The translations under genes were made by a program, and so were the position numbers. A stretch of DNA of 64,000 nt from an uncultured Verrucomicrobiota bacterium (GTDB lineage: Bacteria; Verrucomicrobiota; Kiritimatiellia; CAIVKH01). Where the stretch lies: positions 1 through 64,000 of the forward strand of contig CALMYG010000067.1 in NCBI GenBank assembly GCA_937873455.1. Direction: 5' to 3'. How positions within the stretch are numbered: position 1 is the stretch's first letter; each line of letters begins with the position of its first letter. Below, in pieces: positions 34,876 through 42,886 of the stretch. The notes beneath the pieces are model-generated. The model worked only from the letters and a program-made list of their open reading frames with translations, was not told the DNA's origin and searched no databases.

Positions 34876-34925
34876 CTGATGCCATTCCGTTCATCTTTTA
34901 TCCCATCAGGATTTTATAGCATTTT
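34876..34925. repeat. Dispersed element A, left end only (copy)
   Basis: CTGATGCCATTCCGTTCATC and ATCAGGATTTTATAG match the left ends of the elements at 44038 and 58200 (TTCGTTCATCATCCAGCTC, ATCAGGATTTTGAAG). The following GTGCAACG and GCGCCGCAGG part is missing here, so this is a truncated copy. Confidence 0.65.
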
Positions 34926-34954
34926 AAATGAACCGGTAGCCGCGAGAGACAACA

Positions 34955-35057
34955 CCACCGGTCACCCCGAGCGAAGTCGAGGGGTCTCCGATTCCGTCAT
35001 GTAGGCCGGAGATTTCTCGACTCCGTCCGGCGGTTGCCGGACTGCGCTCGAAATGAC
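34955..35057. repeat. Imperfect inverted repeat of the GTCA..CGAGC type
   Basis: GTCACCCCGAGCGAAGTCGA near 34961 faces CGCTCGAAATGAC near 35045 on the other strand, with GGGGTCTCC and GGAGATTTC also matching across the centre. A short insertion (CCGTCCGGCGGTTGCCGG) separates arms on the right. Such GTCATTTCGAGC elements are widely dispersed, non-coding and MITE-like in bacteria; only one copy was seen here. Confidence 0.6.
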
Positions 35058-35088
35058 CCAATCAGGGATGCGGCTCCGCGACGACGAC

Positions 35089-37035
35089 TTAGTAAAGGCC
35101 GCGGCCCGGTCGCACCGCCTGCACCAGATCGGCGGGCAGCTCGGAAATGAAGCGCGACGGCATGAAGGCCTGTACGCCGCCATCCCGGTTGCGCCGGTAG
35201 CGCGGACAACACATCGTCAATTCGTCGCGGGCACGGGTGGTGGCGACGTAAAAGAGCCGCCGCTCCTCGGAGAGATCGCCGTTTTCCATGATCGTCTTCT
35301 GGGAGGGAAACAACCCTTCCATCGCCCACAAAATAAACACCACCCGCCATTCGAGTCCCTTGGCCTGATGAATGGTGCTGAGCCGGATCACCTCGCCGCT
35401 CTGGTCCTCGCCGGCGGGCTCGTTGTCGAGATTGCTCTGCAACGCCACTTCGCTTAAAAACTCGGCGACGGTTTCGTACCGCGTGGTGAAGCGGATCAAC
35501 TCATCCACGTCCTCCATGCGCCGTTCGGCGTTGTCGAACAGGGTCACCGCGTGGCTCTGGTAGAAACTCTCGACAAATGCGGTGATGATTTCCGAGGGAT
35601 GCACCACCGGACGCTCGTCAAACAACGGACGCAGGCGGTCATGGACCGGTTGCCAGATTTCGCGGGCGGCGCCGGGCAAGACCTTGATCAATTCGTCGCG
35701 GTCGCGCGCCGAGCGCGGATCGAACCGTCGACCCAGTTTATCCCACAGCTTGCTTACCGTCTTGGGTCCGAGCTTGGGCATCAGCTCCAGCATACGTCCG
35801 AACGCCAGTTCGTCCATCGGGTTGCCGACCAAGCGGATCAGGCAGCAGACATCCTTGATGTGGGCCTGCTCAAAAAACCGCACGCCGGAAGTGATCAGGT
35901 ACGGAATGCGATGACGCGCGAGTTGTATCTGCAGCTCCATGGCGTGGAAATGCGAACGGTACAACACGGCGATTTCCCGCGCCGGTACGCCGAGGGCGAG
36001 ATGCCGGCGAATCTGTTCGATAATGAAGGTGGCCTGGTGATCGCCGTCCTGCAATTGCCCGACCACCGGCTTGCGGGCGGACGGGCGAACCGCCTTGAGG
36101 GTTTTCTGGAATTGCTCGGGATTGCCGGCAATGCAGGCATTGGCGACATCCAGGATTTCCGGCACGCTGCGGTAGTTGGTTTCCAGCTTGAAGATGACGG
36201 CGTCCCGATAGCGATTCGGAAACTGCATGATGTTGCGGAAATCGGCTCCGCGCCACGAGTAGATGCTCTGGAAATCATCGCCCACCACCATCAGGTTGCG
36301 GTGTTGCCGGGCCAAGGCGTCGACCCATTCGGCCTGGATGGTGTTGGTGTCCTGGTATTCATCGACCATCACATACCGGAAACGTTCGCTGTAGCGCTCC
36401 TGGATTTCCGGGCGCTCCTGAAAAAGTTTAAGCCCGTTGGCGAGCAGATCGTCAAAATCCATGGCGTTCAGCGCGCGCTTGCGTTCGCCGTAGATGCGGT
36501 GAACCTTGACCACGTCTTCGGGCCGGATAAACGGCGCGTTGACAAAACGGTCGGCGGCCATGCTTTCAATCGAATCGGCCCGGCTGGACGCGAGACCGTA
36601 CAGGGAAAGCAACACCTCGGGCTTGGGAAATAATTTTGCCGGAAGACCGAGGTCGTCGATGGTGAGCTTGACCAGCCGCTTGGCGTCGTCCTCATCGAGA
36701 ATGGAATAATCGCGTCCATACCCGATCAGATCGGCGTGCATGCGCAACATGCGGTTGGCCATGTGGTGAAAGGTTCCGCCCCACAAGCCGCCGACCGCCT
36801 CGCCGACCAGCTCATGGGCGCGTTCGAGCATTTCCCGCGCGGCCTTGTTGGTGAAGGTCAGCAGCAACACGCGGCTGGGGGGTATGCCCCGCTCCACCAG
36901 CCAGGCGACGCGATAGGTCAGGGTGCGGGTCTTGCCGGTTCCGGCGGCGGCGATGACCAGCACCGGTCCGTCCGGCGCCTGCACCGCCCGCAACTGCTCC
37001 TCATTCAGTTCCTGCTCAAACGCAATGCCGGTCAC
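35089..37035 (-). CDS. UvrD/Rep-family ATP-dependent DNA helicase
   Basis: The 648-residue superfamily 1A helicase has the Q-motif LNEEQLRAVQAPDGPVLVIA, Walker A AGTGKT (31-36), motif II VMVDEYQDTNTIQAEW near 225, motif III VGDDFQSIYSWRGAD near 251 and motif V/VI (STIHQAKGLEWRVVFI near 562, YVATTRARDEL near 608). It translocates 3'-5' on DNA and serves repair or replication restart. It is shorter than E. coli UvrD (720), closer to PcrA/Rep-like compact forms. The start overlaps the yihY stop by four bases (ATGA), so it is the last gene of a coupled group. Confidence 0.93.
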   Translation of the reverse strand: MTGIAFEQELNEEQLRAVQAPDGPVLVIAAAGTGKTRTLTYRVAWLVERGIPPSRVLLLTFTNKAAREMLERAHELVGEAVGGLWGGTFHHMANRMLRMHADLIGYGRDYSILDEDDAKRLVKLTIDDLGLPAKLFPKPEVLLSLYGLASSRADSIESMAADRFVNAPFIRPEDVVKVHRIYGERKRALNAMDFDDLLANGLKLFQERPEIQERYSERFRYVMVDEYQDTNTIQAEWVDALARQHRNLMVVGDDFQSIYSWRGADFRNIMQFPNRYRDAVIFKLETNYRSVPEILDVANACIAGNPEQFQKTLKAVRPSARKPVVGQLQDGDHQATFIIEQIRRHLALGVPAREIAVLYRSHFHAMELQIQLARHRIPYLITSGVRFFEQAHIKDVCCLIRLVGNPMDELAFGRMLELMPKLGPKTVSKLWDKLGRRFDPRSARDRDELIKVLPGAAREIWQPVHDRLRPLFDERPVVHPSEIITAFVESFYQSHAVTLFDNAERRMEDVDELIRFTTRYETVAEFLSEVALQSNLDNEPAGEDQSGEVIRLSTIHQAKGLEWRVVFILWAMEGLFPSQKTIMENGDLSEERRLFYVATTRARDELTMCCPRYRRNRDGGVQAFMPSRFISELPADLVQAVRPGRGLY

Positions 37036-38372
37036 GACGGGTCCTTCGATTCAATGGGGTGCGCTTCCAGCAACTGCCGCAGTGTGGTGCCGGCCAGCTC
37101 CCCGTCCAGCCCGCGATCCAGGCAGTCCATGGCGGCAAACACCGCCGACGCATCGCCGCCGAAACCAAAACGGTCCGGCCCGGATCCATCCTCGGTGACC
37201 AAGTCGACGATCTGCTTGAGGGTAATGTCCTCGAGCGGTCGCCGGAGCACATAACAGGCTTCATGACCGGCCGCCTCGACCAGCAACCCGCCGCGGACCA
37301 GCAGGCGGATGATCTCATTAATCAACCGCACCGGGATGCGGTGCACGCCGGCAAACGCGGCGGCGTCAAACAGGGCATGCCCGCGCAAAAATGCCTGGCC
37401 GGCCTGCAAGACGATGGAAAACGCCAGCATGATGCGCGCGCGCGCGCTGGCCCGTCCGGCCATGCGCTCAAGGTCGTAGGTGGCGTGGTTCTGCAAGGCA
37501 AAACACAATTCCGCGCCGAGCAGGACAATCACCCAGCTCACATACAACCAGGCCAGGAATATCGGCACCGAGGCAAAGGTCCCGTAGATCGCATTGTTCT
37601 TCGCCACCCCGATTTGCAGGCTGACATACACGTTCTGCCAGCCCAGCCACAGCAACGCGGTCACCACCGCGCTGACCAGCGCGGGCCGGGCGTGGATTGC
37701 CGTGTTGGGCACGAAAATAAACAGGAAGAACAGGGCAGCCGTCGTGGTCAAAAACGGCAGCGCCTGCAACAGCGCCCGGTAGGCCGCCGCCCACTCGCCC
37801 AGCCGGGCGATCACCGCATCGCTGGAGAGCGAGGCATTGACGGCAAACGCGACCAATATCAACACCGGCACCACCACCACCAGGCTGATGTAGTTCACGA
37901 ACCGCCGCCAAAACGCCCGCGATGACTTGATCCCCCACACCTGGTTGAACGACGCCTCAATGCTGCTCAGCACCTGCACCACGGTCAGAAACAATACCAC
38001 CACGGCCACCCATCCCAGCGCCCAGAAGTTGGTCCGGTTCACAATGTCCAGCATCTGCTCGATGAAGGCCTGAAACTCGACCGGCATTTCTTCCATGTTG
38101 TCCCGGATCCGGGTGATGAACTCGTCACCCGCGCCCAGCCCCTTTAACAAGGACAACGCAATGGCCAGCAGCGGCACCAGGGAGATCAGGCTGGTAAACG
38201 TCAGAGCCGAAGCCTGCACGGTCAGATTGTCGTCGCGAAAACCGCGCACCACCAGCTCGCCGATGCGGAGCAGTCGCTTGACCAATGCCTTGATGCCGGT
38301 GAGCGAGGCGATATCCGCGGACCAGACATCGTGAACAAGGAATTGGCGCGCCCGGGATAGAAATGCCTTCAC
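37032..38372 (-). CDS. YihY/BrkB-family inner-membrane protein
   Basis: The start is GTG 38372 (GTGA overlap with the nudix stop); the frame runs further upstream only inside the nudix gene. The 446-residue protein shows the YihY core: NLTVQASALTFTSLISLVPLLAI near 48, about six transmembrane helices between residues 55 and 310, and IYGTFASVPIFLAWLYVSWVIVLLGAEL near 268. The family was once misassigned as RNase BN; the present view is an inner-membrane protein of unclear role. The C-terminal 130 soluble residues include a winged-helix-like stretch (VRLINEIIRLLVRGGLL, EDITLKQIVDLVTED). Confidence 0.88.
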   Translation of the reverse strand: MKAFLSRARQFLVHDVWSADIASLTGIKALVKRLLRIGELVVRGFRDDNLTVQASALTFTSLISLVPLLAIALSLLKGLGAGDEFITRIRDNMEEMPVEFQAFIEQMLDIVNRTNFWALGWVAVVVLFLTVVQVLSSIEASFNQVWGIKSSRAFWRRFVNYISLVVVVPVLILVAFAVNASLSSDAVIARLGEWAAAYRALLQALPFLTTTAALFFLFIFVPNTAIHARPALVSAVVTALLWLGWQNVYVSLQIGVAKNNAIYGTFASVPIFLAWLYVSWVIVLLGAELCFALQNHATYDLERMAGRASARARIMLAFSIVLQAGQAFLRGHALFDAAAFAGVHRIPVRLINEIIRLLVRGGLLVEAAGHEACYVLRRPLEDITLKQIVDLVTEDGSGPDRFGFGGDASAVFAAMDCLDRGLDGELAGTTLRQLLEAHPIESKDPS

Positions 38373-38929
38373 ACCGCGCCCTCCGCGCGATAGGCGGCCC
38401 GTTCGTGTTCCAGCAGCAGCGCCCAGGCGGCCAGCGTCTTGGCATCGTGAATGGCCCCGCCGGTGATGGCCGCCGCCAGCGCCTCGCGGTCCATGATCAC
38501 GGTCTCCACCGCCTCCCCGTGGTCGAGTTGCTGCGCCTCGCCTGGCCCGTCCTCCAGTTCGGCGAGAAAAATTTCCACGCGTTCGTCCACATATCCGGGC
38601 GAGGCGTAGATGACGCCCAGGCGCGTGAGCGAACGGGCGCACCGGCCGGTTTCTTCGCGCAACTCCCGGCGGGCCGCCGCTTCCGGCGCTTCTCCCGGAT
38701 CCAACAACCCCGCGACCACCTCGAGCATATACGCCTCCACCGCCTTGCGGTATTGGCGCACCAACACAAACTGCTCCCCGGGCAACCGCGCCAACACCCC
38801 GACCGCACCGGGATGGCGGACAATTTCACGGTACGCCGGCCGACCGTCCTCCAGCACCACGTCAAGCTGTTCCAGTCGCAGCAACTTCCCGGCAAACGCG
38901 GTGCGGGTATGGAGGGTGGATTCACGCAT
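38369..38929 (-). CDS. Nudix hydrolase (ADP-sugar pyrophosphatase type)
   Basis: The 186-residue protein carries the Nudix box GLLDPGEAPEAAARRELREE (residues 76 to 95; it continues TG), with the catalytic glutamates in RELREE. VLVRQYRKAVEAYMLEVVAG near 56 and VIYASPGYVDERVEIFLAEL near 108 match the ADP-ribose pyrophosphatase (NudF-like) layout. It likely hydrolyses ADP-ribose or related nucleoside diphosphate sugars in the cytosol. The stop overlaps the yihY start by four bases. A short spacer separates it from the moeB-like gene upstream. Confidence 0.9.
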   Translation of the reverse strand: MRESTLHTRTAFAGKLLRLEQLDVVLEDGRPAYREIVRHPGAVGVLARLPGEQFVLVRQYRKAVEAYMLEVVAGLLDPGEAPEAAARRELREETGRCARSLTRLGVIYASPGYVDERVEIFLAELEDGPGEAQQLDHGEAVETVIMDREALAAAITGGAIHDAKTLAAWALLLEHERAAYRAEGAV

Positions 38930-38955
38930 AAACGGTTCGGGAAAACGGGAAAGGG

Positions 38956-40140
38956 TTAATACTTGGGCACGCGCGGATCAACGGTATCCGACCAGGCCAA
39001 CATGCCGCCTTTTAAGTTCACCAGCGGACCGCGATAGCCGGCCTGCCGCAAATCGAGAATCGCCTTGGCGCTTCGCCCGCCGCTCCGGCACAACACCACC
39101 ACCTCGCGACTCGGGTCCAGTTCCCCGGCCCGGGCGGTGACGTGGGCCAGCGGAATGGGTATCACGCCGGGTAGCACGGCAACGGCCAGCTCAAACGGCT
39201 CGCGCACATCCAGCAACAACAGGTCATCACCCGCATCCATGCGCTGTTTCAATTCAATCGGCGTTATTTCGTTCATGGTTTCATTATCCTTCGCTGGGTT
39301 CGCCGCGCCGGCGCAACCGGCGGTCGGCGCAACCGGGCGCCGCCGTGGACCGCATCCCGGGCAATCCGGCTCCTTCACCAACTCCAACTCGCGAAAGCGC
39401 ATCGCCAAACCGTCAAACAACAGCAGGCGGTTGATCAACGGCTCGCCGATGCCCAGCAGCAACTTAATCACTTCCATCGCCTGAAGGCAACCGAGGATGC
39501 CGGGCAAGGCGCCGAGCACGCCCGCCTCCGCACAGGAAGGCGCAGCCTCCGGCGGCGGCGGATCGGCATACAAACAGCGATAACACGCTCCCCGGCTCGC
39601 CCAAAAAACACTGAGCTGCCCCTCAAAGCGAAACACCGATGCATACACCATCGGCTTATCCAACGCCACACACGCCTCGTTCACCGCAAACCGCGCATCA
39701 AAATTATCCGCGCCATCCACCACGACATCCGCGTCCTGCAAGAGCGACACGGCACACTCCGCGGTCAGCCGAACCGGCGCCTCCTCCACCTCCACCCATG
39801 GATTGATCGCACGCAATCGCGCCAATGCCGACTCGGTTTTCCGGCGCCCCAACCACGTATCGTCGTGCAACACCTGCCGCTGAAGGTTGGAAAGTTCCAC
39901 CACATCCGGATCGATAATCCGCAGCCGCCCCACCCCGGCCGCCGCCAGGTACAAGGCCGCCGGCGAGCCCAACCCGCCTGCCCCCACCAACGCCACCCGG
40001 GACCGCTTCAGCTTTTCCTGGCCAGCCACCCCCACCTCCGGCAGCAAAAGATGCCGGGCATACCGGAGACGTTCCTCCGCCGACAACCCCGCCCGCCCAT
40101 CGTGATCACCATCCAACATGGATCGACACTTGACGCACAT
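38956..40140 (-). CDS. moeB: MoeB/ThiF-type adenylyltransferase fused to rhodanese domain
   Basis: The start is placed at Met 40140 (MCVKCRSM) with GGGAG 5 bases upstream; Met 40119 is an alternative. The 394-residue protein has the E1-like core [19 protein letters not shown] near 24, [19 protein letters not shown] near 47, [18 protein letters not shown] near 82 and two zinc CxxC motifs (CYRC, CPGC). Residues after 285 are a rhodanese domain with active cysteine [14 protein letters not shown] near 359. This MoeZ-type fusion adenylates and thiolates a sulfur carrier protein (MoaD, ThiS or CysO). The cysteine synthase gene is directly divergent, which suggests sulfur-related work. Confidence 0.9.
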   Translation of the reverse strand: MCVKCRSMLDGDHDGRAGLSAEERLRYARHLLLPEVGVAGQEKLKRSRVALVGAGGLGSPAALYLAAAGVGRLRIIDPDVVELSNLQRQVLHDDTWLGRRKTESALARLRAINPWVEVEEAPVRLTAECAVSLLQDADVVVDGADNFDARFAVNEACVALDKPMVYASVFRFEGQLSVFWASRGACYRCLYADPPPPEAAPSCAEAGVLGALPGILGCLQAMEVIKLLLGIGEPLINRLLLFDGLAMRFRELELVKEPDCPGCGPRRRPVAPTAGCAGAANPAKDNETMNEITPIELKQRMDAGDDLLLLDVREPFELAVAVLPGVIPIPLAHVTARAGELDPSREVVVLCRSGGRSAKAILDLRQAGYRGPLVNLKGGMLAWSDTVDPRVPKY

Positions 40141-40221
40141 CCCCTCTCCCGTCAAGCTTCTATCCGTGCAAACCGCGATTCGCTCTCCGACCAAAAACCG
40201 CACGATTTTTTCCGAAACCTC

Positions 40222-40250
40222 TTGCCAGCGCGACGCGAGTGCAGTATATC
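40222..40250 (+). promoter_or_regulatory. Sigma70-type promoter of cysK
   Basis: TTGCCA at 40222-40227 and TATATC at 40245-40250 are separated by 17 bases, matching the -35 and -10 boxes. Transcription would start near 40257. The short dyad CTAT-CGGA-ATAG at 40250-40261 overlaps that start point and is a candidate site for the Rrf2 regulator downstream. Confidence 0.65.
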
Positions 40251-40289
40251 TATCGGAATAGTCGAGATTCAACCAGCAGGAGAACCAAC

Positions 40290-41249
40290 ATGAGCCGTAT
40301 TTACGAAGACAATTCACAAGCGATCGGGCGCACCCCGCTCGTCAAATTAAACCACGTCACCAAAGGTGCGAAAGCCACCGTTTTGGCCAAAATTGAAGGC
40401 CGCAATCCCGCCTACTCGGTAAAATGCCGCATTGGCGCCTCCATGATCTGGGATGCCGAACAACGTGGCGTTCTCAAGCCCGGCGTGGAAATCGTCGAAC
40501 CGACCTCCGGCAATACGGGAATCGCCCTCGCCTTCGTCGCCGCCGCCCGTGGCTACAAACTCACCTTGACCATGCCGGAAACCATGAGCATTGAGCGCCG
40601 CCGCGTCCTCGCGATGTTCGGGGCCAACCTCGTCCTCACCCCGGGCGCCGAAGGCATGAAGGGGGCCATCGCCAAAGCGACCGAAATCGCCAACAGCGAC
40701 CCCGCCAAATACTTCATGCCCCAGCAATTCAAGAATCCGGCCAACCCCGCCATTCACGAAAAAACCACCGGCCCGGAAATTTGGGATGACACCGACGGCG
40801 CCATTGATGTGCTCATATCCGGCGTTGGCACCGGCGGCACCATCAGCGGTGTTTCCCGCTACATCAAAAACGTCAAAGGCAAAAAAATCCAATCGGTCGC
40901 CGTCGAACCGAAAGAAAGCCCGGTCATCACCCAGAAACTCGCCGGCCAGGACCTCAAGCCCGGCCCGCACAAGATACAAGGCATCGGCGCCGGGTTCATT
41001 CCCGACACCCTCGACCTGAGCGTGGTCGACAAGGTCGAACAGGTCTCCAGCGAGGAAGCGGTCGAAATGGCCCGTCGCCTCGCCACCGAAGAAGGTCTGC
41101 TGGTCGGCATCTCCTGCGGTGCGGCCGCGCATGTCGCGCTCAAGCTCGCCACCCAGGATGAATACGCCGGAAAAACCATCGTCGTGGTTCTGCCCGACGC
41201 CGGCGAACGTTACCTCTCCACCGTGCTCTACCAAGGCATCGGCGGATAA
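40290..41249 (+). CDS. cysK: Cysteine synthase A (O-acetylserine sulfhydrylase)
   Basis: The start is ATG 40290, with AGGAG about 7 bases upstream; the frame also opens earlier without a ribosome site. The 319-residue product has [12 protein letters not shown] near 13, the PLP lysine within [15 protein letters not shown] near 42, the substrate loop [12 protein letters not shown] near 72, and [16 protein letters not shown] near 183. It makes cysteine from O-acetylserine and sulfide. The PLP lysine context is usually NPxxSVKDR; here it reads SVKCR, a Cys for Asp change. The 3' end is followed by a large palindrome and an Rrf2 gene. Confidence 0.95.
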   Translation: MSRIYEDNSQAIGRTPLVKLNHVTKGAKATVLAKIEGRNPAYSVKCRIGASMIWDAEQRGVLKPGVEIVEPTSGNTGIALAFVAAARGYKLTLTMPETMSIERRRVLAMFGANLVLTPGAEGMKGAIAKATEIANSDPAKYFMPQQFKNPANPAIHEKTTGPEIWDDTDGAIDVLISGVGTGGTISGVSRYIKNVKGKKIQSVAVEPKESPVITQKLAGQDLKPGPHKIQGIGAGFIPDTLDLSVVDKVEQVSSEEAVEMARRLATEEGLLVGISCGAAAHVALKLATQDEYAGKTIVVVLPDAGERYLSTVLYQGIGG

Positions 41250-41260
41250 ACTTCCAAACC

Positions 41261-41320
41261 TTGGAAAACGCCCTTCGGAAAAGTTCCAAACCTTGGAACT
41301 TTTTCCGGGCGGTTTTTCCA
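41261..41320. terminator. Long palindrome after cysK with terminator core
   Basis: AAAAGTTCCAA (41279-41289), ACC loop, and TTGGAACTTTT (41293-41303) form a perfect 11-bp stem ending in five Ts, a likely terminator of cysK. Outer arms TTGGAAAACGCCC (41261-41273) and GGGCGGTTTTTCCAA (41307-41321) extend it into an imperfect structure of about 60 bases. A second TTCCAAACCTTGGAA lies at 41252-41266. Confidence 0.7.
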
Positions 41321-41326
41321 AGCATT

Positions 41327-41360
41327 GCCTGCCCGCCCTCCTGGTCGGGAGGGAGCAGGC
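41327..41360. promoter_or_regulatory. Hairpin in the leader of the Rrf2 gene
   Basis: GCCTGC / GCAGGC (outer arms) and CCCTCC / GGAGGG (inner arms) form a GC-rich stem ending 16 bases before the ATG of the Rrf2 gene. GGAG at 41361-41364 lies directly after the stem, about 12 bases before the start codon, so the hairpin could influence translation. Confidence 0.45.
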
Positions 41361-41376
41361 GGAGAACTTTTACGTC

Positions 41377-41814
41377 ATGATCTCCAACCGCTGCCTCTAC
41401 GCCCTCAAAGCCACGCTCGAACTCAGCCTGCGGCACCGGAACGGACCGGTCACCATCGGGCAGATCGCCGAAGCGCAGCGGATCCCCGTGCGTTTTCTTG
41501 AGGCCATCCTCCGCCAGCTCAAGCAGGCGGGACTCGCCGCCTCCCAGCGCGGCAAGGAAGGCGGCTACACCCTCGCTCGCCCGCCCCACGAAATCACCAT
41601 GGGCATGATCATCCGTCTGTTTGAAGGTCCCCTCGTCGCCTTCGGCAAAACGGACGGCGATGCCGCCGACGGCGAAACCCCCGGCGTATTCGATACGGTT
41701 TGGAAAAACGCCGAGGCCGCGCTGGCCGCGGTATACGACGCCACCGACTTCGGCGCCCTCGCCGACCGCGAACTCAACCGCGCCGAAATCGCCGCGACCA
41801 ACTTTACGATCTAG
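41377..41814 (+). CDS. Rrf2-family transcriptional regulator
   Basis: The start is ATG 41377; the frame is open far upstream into cysK but the Rrf2 opening (MISNRCLYALKATLELSLRH) begins there. The 145-residue product has the winged-helix region VTIGQIAEAQRIPVRFLEAILRQLKQAGLAASQRGKEGGYTLARPP. The three clustered cysteines used for an Fe-S cluster by IscR are absent, so it resembles the cluster-free CymR type, which controls cysteine metabolism in Bacillus together with CysK. Its position directly after cysK supports that role, which remains an inference. Confidence 0.9.
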   Translation: MISNRCLYALKATLELSLRHRNGPVTIGQIAEAQRIPVRFLEAILRQLKQAGLAASQRGKEGGYTLARPPHEITMGMIIRLFEGPLVAFGKTDGDAADGETPGVFDTVWKNAEAALAAVYDATDFGALADRELNRAEIAATNFTI

Positions 41815-41871
41815 CGCGAAAATCATTAGCCGCATGCGTGAGAGCGATCCCGCCGGTCGCGTTCGTTAGAA

Positions 41872-41895
41872 CCACCGTATCACGACGGCGGCTAC
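41872..41895 (-). repeat. REP-type hairpin flanking vapBC (left)
   Basis: CCACCGT, loop ATCACG, ACGGCGG, then CTAC: a 7-bp stem (one G-U) with CTAC at its 3' side, i.e. GTAG 5' of the hairpin on the minus strand. The same element with two base changes lies at 42850-42873 in the same orientation, and the following GCTACGGGAG is also shared. Confidence 0.75.
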
Positions 41896-41937
41896 AAGAG
41901 AGGATGAAGCTACGGGAGAGAACGTGGCCGGCCCATC

Positions 41938-42402
41938 TCACGGCCGTTCATCGGCCCAATTCTCGATCCGGAGACCGTGCACCCGCTTAAATTCGCCGAC
42001 GTTGTTGGTGACCAAAGTGGCGTTGACGGCACGGGCATGCGCGGCGATCATGAGGTCCATGGCGCCGATCGGACAGCCGTCCCGTTCCAGTTGCGCCTGG
42101 ATTTCGCCGTAATGGCGGGGCGCCAAGACCGGGTCGGCCTCGAGAATTTCAAAGGGGGCGAGTATTTTAACCATGGCCCGCCTTTCCTTTTCCGGATCTG
42201 GTGCGCGAGACGCCCCGTATTCAAGTTCGCAGGCCGATACCATGGAGAGACAAACCGGAATGCCTTGGTCAAGGTGCGCCTGGATTCGCTTGCGTATTCG
42301 ACGAGCGGCTTGGCGATGGACCGGCGACTTGACCGAATCTTTCAGCCCCCGGAGCATGTAAATCAAGATGTCGGTGTCGAGCAGGTAGCGCAGGCCGGTC
42401 AT
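41938..42402 (-). CDS. vapC: PIN-domain ribonuclease toxin (VapC-like)
   Basis: The 154-residue protein has the PIN acidic residues in LLDTDILIYMLRG near 7-19, SACELEYGASR near 56, AMDLMIAAHARA near 117 and ATLVTNNVGEF near 131. VapC toxins cut tRNA or rRNA and are kept inactive by VapB. Its start overlaps the antitoxin stop (ATGA). It is somewhat longer than the usual 130-140 residues, with an insert after residue 20 (KDSVKSPVHRQAARRI). Confidence 0.92.
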   Translation of the reverse strand: MTGLRYLLDTDILIYMLRGLKDSVKSPVHRQAARRIRKRIQAHLDQGIPVCLSMVSACELEYGASRAPDPEKERRAMVKILAPFEILEADPVLAPRHYGEIQAQLERDGCPIGAMDLMIAAHARAVNATLVTNNVGEFKRVHGLRIENWADERP

Positions 42403-42626
42403 GACGGAAAGTCCCGCCGTTCGAGAGGAGGCTGCTTCCGCGGCCCTAACATCGCGCCGGAAAGCTCGCCCACGCCTTCGTCAAAAAGCTCCCAAGGCGT
42501 TTTTTCCGTCAACAAAAGCCCTTCCGCCGTCTGTTGAACATGAACTTCGTGGGTCCGAAAACGATAGCGCTGGGGGATGCGCACGGCCTGACTGCGTCCG
42601 GACTTAAATACCTTGGCGGTGATCAT
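42399..42626 (-). CDS. vapB: VapB-type antitoxin
   Basis: The 75-residue protein begins MITAKVFKSGRSQAVRIPQRYRF, the SpoVT/AbrB-type DNA-binding fold typical of VapB, and ends in a toxin-binding tail (WELFDEGVGELSGAML). It neutralises VapC and represses the operon. AGGAG lies 9 bases before the ATG on the minus strand. The vapC start overlaps its stop by four bases. Confidence 0.92.
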   Translation of the reverse strand: MITAKVFKSGRSQAVRIPQRYRFRTHEVHVQQTAEGLLLTEKTPWELFDEGVGELSGAMLGPRKQPPLERRDFPS

Positions 42627-42849
42627 GCAAGAACTCCTGATGCGAAATTGATAGCTACCAGAAAAGATATACCATTCCGGAAAGCCAATAAAGGTCTGTT
42701 TTTCGATGACTTGCCGTTGTGGCTGCTTGCGTTAGAGCGTGGCCGGTGCGGTTAAGCGGATCGGGTAAGAGTAGCCGATGAAGCGTGGCGGTTAAGAGTG
42801 CTTAATCGCCTCCAAACAAAACCGCAAAGCTTACGCCCGCCTCGCCCCT

Positions 42850-42873
42850 CCACCGTCTCACGACGGCGGCTAC
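42850..42873 (-). repeat. REP-type hairpin flanking vapBC (right)
   Basis: CCACCGT, loop CTCACG, ACGGCGG, then CTAC, matching 41872-41895 in sequence and orientation. GGGATGCGGCTACGG follows, comparable with AGGATGAAGCTACGG after the left copy, so the shared stretch is about 45 bases. The rest of the spacer 42627-42886 shows no gene. Confidence 0.75.
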
Positions 42874-42886
42874 GGGAGGGATGCGG

